A stretch of 64,000 nucleotides of DNA from Flavobacterium sp. LMO8 (GTDB lineage Bacteria > Bacteroidota > Bacteroidia > Flavobacteriales > Flavobacteriaceae), in assembly GCF_009495755.1 (NCBI RefSeq), contig NZ_WIBJ01000033.1, positions 1-64,000 of the forward strand, given 5' to 3'. A program made the position numbers and the translations under genes. Positions 61,021-64,000 of this stretch are shown piece by piece; within the stretch, counting starts at the first letter, position 1, and each line of letters opens with the position of its first letter. A model generated the notes under the pieces. That model was given only the letters and a program-made list of their open reading frames with translations. It was not told where the DNA came from and did not search any database.

Positions 61021-62067
61021 ATGAAAGCAACCTACAAAAAATACATCCTCAATTTTAAACGACCAAGCGGCACTTCTCGTGGTGTAATGACCGAGAAAGA
61101 AACTTGGTTTTTATTTTTGGAAGAAAACGGAAAAATCGGAATTGGAGAGTGCGGAATTTTGCGATCACTTTCCATTGATGACCGACCAGATTATGAAGAA
61201 AAATTAAAATGGGTTTGTCATAACATTCATCTGGGAAAAGATCAATTGTGGCAAGAATTAATGGAATTTCCTTCGATTCAATTTGGAGTGGAAATGGCAT
61301 TTTTATCGTTGCAATCTAAAACACCTTTTGAATTGTTTCCTTCGGAATTTACGAATGGTAAAAAGAAGATGTTAATTAACGGTTTGGTTTGGATGGGTGA
61401 GGAGCAATTCATGAAAACCCAAATAGAAGAAAAATTAGCCCAAGGTTTTTCGTGTATAAAGCTAAAAATTGGAGCAATCGATTTTGAGAAAGAATTAGGA
61501 TTATTGCGATTTATTCGACAAAATTTTGATGCTAAAACCATTGAAATTCGGGTGGATGCTAACGGAGCTTTTACGCCATACAAAGCTTTAGAAATGCTAA
61601 ATCAGTTAAATGATTTTGAATTACATAGCATAGAACAACCTATTAGAGCAAGCCAAGTTCAAGAGATGAAATTGCTTTGCCAACAAACACCATTTCCAAT
61701 CGCTTTAGACGAAGAATTAATTGGTGTATTTGGAATTGAAAATAAACGAAAACTACTTGAAGATATTCAACCGCAATACATCATTTTAAAACCAAGTTTA
61801 GTCGGTGGTTTCAAAGGAACATTAGAATGGATTTCCATTGCCGATAGTTTAAATATTGGTTGGTGGATTACTTCTGCTTTGGAAAGTAATATTGGGTTAA
61901 ATGCGATTACGCAATTTACTTTTACCTTAAATAATCCATTGCCGCAAGGTTTAGGAACTGGTGGTTTGTATACGAATAATTTTGATTGTCCTTTGGAAAT
62001 TGAGAAGGGACATATTCAATATAATGTTGGTAAACAATGGGATATTTCTAATTTAGGAATTGCTTAA
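61021..62067 (+). CDS. menC: o-Succinylbenzoate synthase
   Basis: 348 aa from the ATG at 61021; the longer frame starts inside the repeat. Enolase superfamily with the active-site Lys in CIKLKIG, and metal ligands in RVDANGAFT, SIEQPI and ALDEELIG; LKPSLVGG carries the second Lys region. It removes water from SHCHC in menaquinone synthesis. Confidence 0.92.
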   Translation: MKATYKKYILNFKRPSGTSRGVMTEKETWFLFLEENGKIGIGECGILRSLSIDDRPDYEEKLKWVCHNIHLGKDQLWQELMEFPSIQFGVEMAFLSLQSKTPFELFPSEFTNGKKKMLINGLVWMGEEQFMKTQIEEKLAQGFSCIKLKIGAIDFEKELGLLRFIRQNFDAKTIEIRVDANGAFTPYKALEMLNQLNDFELHSIEQPIRASQVQEMKLLCQQTPFPIALDEELIGVFGIENKRKLLEDIQPQYIILKPSLVGGFKGTLEWISIADSLNIGWWITSALESNIGLNAITQFTFTLNNPLPQGLGTGGLYTNNFDCPLEIEKGHIQYNVGKQWDISNLGIA

Positions 62068-62113
62068 TACTTTTTATGTTTTTTATACGTTTCAATAACT
62101 AAATCAAAATATC

Positions 62114-62566
62114 ATGAAAAGAAACTTATTGATCGCTCTTGTTGTTATTGCATTTTTATCATTAGTATTGTTTGGGTTTAAAACATTTATTTCGTCAATA
62201 AATAATCAGAGAGATTGTGAATTTGCAAATATTGATAATATTGAAATGAATGTGGGAATCAATATTCCCTCTATTGAAAGTAGTGATTGTAATTATGATG
62301 AAGCGAAAAAGGAAAAATCAGTTTATTTTAAGTTTGATGATGAAGTTAATATCAAAGAATATTGTATAACGAATAAATTTTCAAAATTGCTAACTACAAA
62401 TTTAGAAGTATATTTAGATTTGAATTATATTGGAAATAGCTTTCCGCTTAAGGAAGGAACGGATAATTTTTACTTCAAAAAAGAAACAAGATATTCTAAT
62501 AACTTTCATGCTATTTTAAATGCAGACACAAAAGAATTATGGATTGTAATTTCTTTTAAAGATTGA
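62114..62566 (+). CDS. Hypothetical membrane-anchored protein, 150 aa
   Basis: One N-terminal helix (about 5-27) then an acidic domain with three cysteines (CEFANID, SDCNYDE, EYCITNK). No family recognised. The domain would lie outside the inner membrane. Downstream of menC by 46 bases; a link to it is not supported. Confidence 0.7.
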   Translation: MKRNLLIALVVIAFLSLVLFGFKTFISSINNQRDCEFANIDNIEMNVGINIPSIESSDCNYDEAKKEKSVYFKFDDEVNIKEYCITNKFSKLLTTNLEVYLDLNYIGNSFPLKEGTDNFYFKKETRYSNNFHAILNADTKELWIVISFKD

Positions 62567-62750
62567 TTTTATTTTTTGTGTTTAAAAAAGAAAATTAAAG
62601 TAATTTTAAAAACGATTTATTTTATAAAATTTTGAATTTGTTTTTAATTTTTTTTGGTTATTAATCGATAAATTTGTTAATAATTATACTTTTATTAAAT
62701 TTATATGAAATAATTGTTAATTTTGAAATTACTAACAAAAATATTAATAC
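62567..62750. other. AT-rich spacer before the T9SS gene
   Basis: About 180 bases, extremely AT-rich, with no reading frame of note and no clear TAnnTTTG box. It probably holds the end of the upstream transcript and the promoter of the gene at 62751, but neither can be pinned down. Confidence 0.4.
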
Positions 62751-64000
62751 ATGAAAAAAATTACTTTATGGTTATTTGCCTTTTTTACTTGTTGGCAAGT
62801 AAATTCGCAAACATGTAGCCAAACTTTTACTGTAACAGGTCAGGACGATGATCCAACAGTTTTAACAATTAATGCTGCAGACATAACTTGTTATGGTGCT
62901 AATCCATTAACTAGTTTAAGATTAATAAATGCAGCAGGGAGTTTAACTTCTGGTTTTTGCGCTGCAGATGGTTCAAGCTGGTTCAGCTTTGATTTGTCAA
63001 TTGATGGAGGTCCGACTCTTACAGGTTGTGCAGCAGATTTTAACAATTTAGACATCACAGGATTTACGACCTTAACAATTACTTCTGTAGATGATGATGT
63101 TTTCTCAGATACAGTTACTATTACTATTGATGTAGAAGCCACTTTTACTCCTTTAACACCACCATCTTGCGTGGCAGTTTCCTCTCCTTTAAATGGAGCA
63201 ATTAATGTAAGCTCAAGTGTTGTTTCATGGCCAGCTGCGTCAGGTGGTGCAACAGGTTATAGCCTAAGTGTTGGGACTTCATCAGGAGCAACGGATGTTT
63301 TAAATAATTTTGATGTTGGTAATGTGCTTTCTTATTCATTAACTGGTTTAGTTGGCGGTTCAACTTATTATGTTACTGTTTTTCCTTATAACGGTAATGG
63401 AGCAGCAGCTGGGTGTGTAGAAAGTAACTTTACAACATGTGATGTTTTTACAGTTCCTTTCCTAGAAACTTTTGATTCGACTTCATCTTCAGAGTCTTGT
63501 TGGTCAATTCTAAATGTAAATGGTGATGGAGATGCATGGAATACGAGCTATGCTAATACACCAATTACAGGTGATGAATCAGCAAATATTAATACTGATT
63601 TTAATGGAGGTGCAAATGACGATTGGTTAATTTCTCCACGTATTACTTTAACAGGTAATCAAAGATTAGTTTTTAAATACAAAGTTCAATCAGCAGGAGA
63701 ACCTAATGATTTTAGAGTAATGATGTCTACAGCAGGCAATACTCCAACTGATTTTACAATTGAATTAGCTTCTTTAGCTAGTTATTCTAATACAGCGCCT
63801 GAAACTATGGCTTTAGATTTAACTGGTGTTAGTGGAGATGTTTACTTTGCTTGGCATGTACCATCAGGAGGACTTGATGGATGGAGAATTTATATTGATG
63901 ATGTAGTAGTTGAGGATACTCCTGCTGTTGCACCTAACTGTGTAGCTATCACTTCACCAGCAAATAATGCTGTTAATGTAATGAATTCAAACGTAACATG
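62751..64000 (+). CDS. T9SS-type secreted protein with Fn3-like and choice-of-anchor J domains, truncated by window end
   Basis: 416 codons are visible with no stop. Signal peptide residues 1-20 (cleavage near VNSQT). A beta domain (about 21-140) is followed by an Fn3-like module beginning PSCVAVSSPLNGAINVSSSVVSWPAASGG (about 142-225). Then comes a choice-of-anchor J domain (FLETFDSTSS ... DDWLISPRITLTGNQRLVFKYK ... DGWRIYIDDVVVED, about 238-390). A second module starts PNCVAITSPANNAVNV near the edge, so the modules repeat. The T9SS sorting domain would lie outside the window. Probably a surface or adhesion protein. Confidence 0.87.
   Translation, partial: MKKITLWLFAFFTCWQVNSQTCSQTFTVTGQDDDPTVLTINAADITCYGANPLTSLRLINAAGSLTSGFCAADGSSWFSFDLSIDGGPTLTGCAADFNNLDITGFTTLTITSVDDDVFSDTVTITIDVEATFTPLTPPSCVAVSSPLNGAINVSSSVVSWPAASGGATGYSLSVGTSSGATDVLNNFDVGNVLSYSLTGLVGGSTYYVTVFPYNGNGAAAGCVESNFTTCDVFTVPFLETFDSTSSSESCWSILNVNGDGDAWNTSYANTPITGDESANINTDFNGGANDDWLISPRITLTGNQRLVFKYKVQSAGEPNDFRVMMSTAGNTPTDFTIELASLASYSNTAPETMALDLTGVSGDVYFAWHVPSGGLDGWRIYIDDVVVEDTPAVAPNCVAITSPANNAVNVMNSNVT

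Overview
The window is a piece of a low-GC Bacteroidota chromosome, almost certainly a Flavobacterium or close relative. Evidence: type IX secretion C-terminal and adhesin-type proteins, GLPG/DUF4412- and DUF4252-type flavobacterial families, promoters of the Bacteroidota form TTG-N19-TAnnTTTG, hardly any Shine-Dalgarno sequences, menaquinone genes, a zeaxanthin-type carotenoid cluster and a tmRNA with the tag GENNYALAA. I found no tRNA, rRNA, phage block or insertion sequence.

Layout. 1-3.1 kb: an integron-like edge. A 3-mercaptopyruvate sulfurtransferase gene is bounded by GTTAGGC and by an attC-like folded site, and sits next to a 580-aa tyrosine recombinase with an unusual N-terminal extension. 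3.1-13.7 kb: minus-strand envelope genes (DUF4412-like protein, two DUF3857/transglutaminase-like proteins, a VCBS/ASPIC T9SS protein, a diheme cytochrome lipoprotein, a thioesterase, rmuC). 13.7-14.1 kb: no protein gene, but a promoter, a closing stem and a strong terminator that look like a small RNA. 14.1-22 kb: a pseudouridine synthase, a dienelactone hydrolase, then a vitamin B12 uptake locus (btuD, btuC, btuF on minus; cobalamin riboswitch and a TonB receptor on plus), interrupted by a GxxExxY gene between flanking repeats. 22-24 kb: sigma factor, putative anti-sigma protein and two DUF4252 proteins. 24-27.7 kb: crtZ, crtB, crtI and a MerR regulator with a CarH-like B12-binding domain, with a dyad on the crtI promoter. 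27.8-39 kb: secreted protein, PUR-family protein, ABC exporter, leucine dehydrogenase, nusB-DUF1573-yajC, pepT, ssrA, a LYS1/alanine-dehydrogenase-like enzyme and a FucP-like transporter. 39-43 kb: creD cluster with a winged-helix regulator and two copies of one dyad. 43-51 kb: outer membrane protein, kdsA, DUF4199, a YeeE/YedE pair plus a heavy-metal-domain protein sharing a GTAAC-N4-GTTAC dyad, clpS, prmA, porin, cvfB. 51-55.4 kb: minus-strand run with serine hydrolase, PH protein and C1 peptidase. 55.4-62.1 kb: a four-helix-bundle (IVS-type) gene inside 30-bp inverted repeats, then menB, two PH proteins, menA, a UPF0173 hydrolase and menC. 62.7 kb to the end: a T9SS-type secreted protein running off the window.

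How it fits together. B12 import (riboswitch, btuB-like receptor, btuFCD) may supply the cofactor of the CarH-like regulator that would control carotenoid synthesis. menB, menA and menC make menaquinone. The most unusual material is the integron-like edge, the two IVS-family genes each framed by inverted repeats, the candidate small RNA, and three sets of matched dyads (crtI promoter, creD cluster, sulfur/metal operon).
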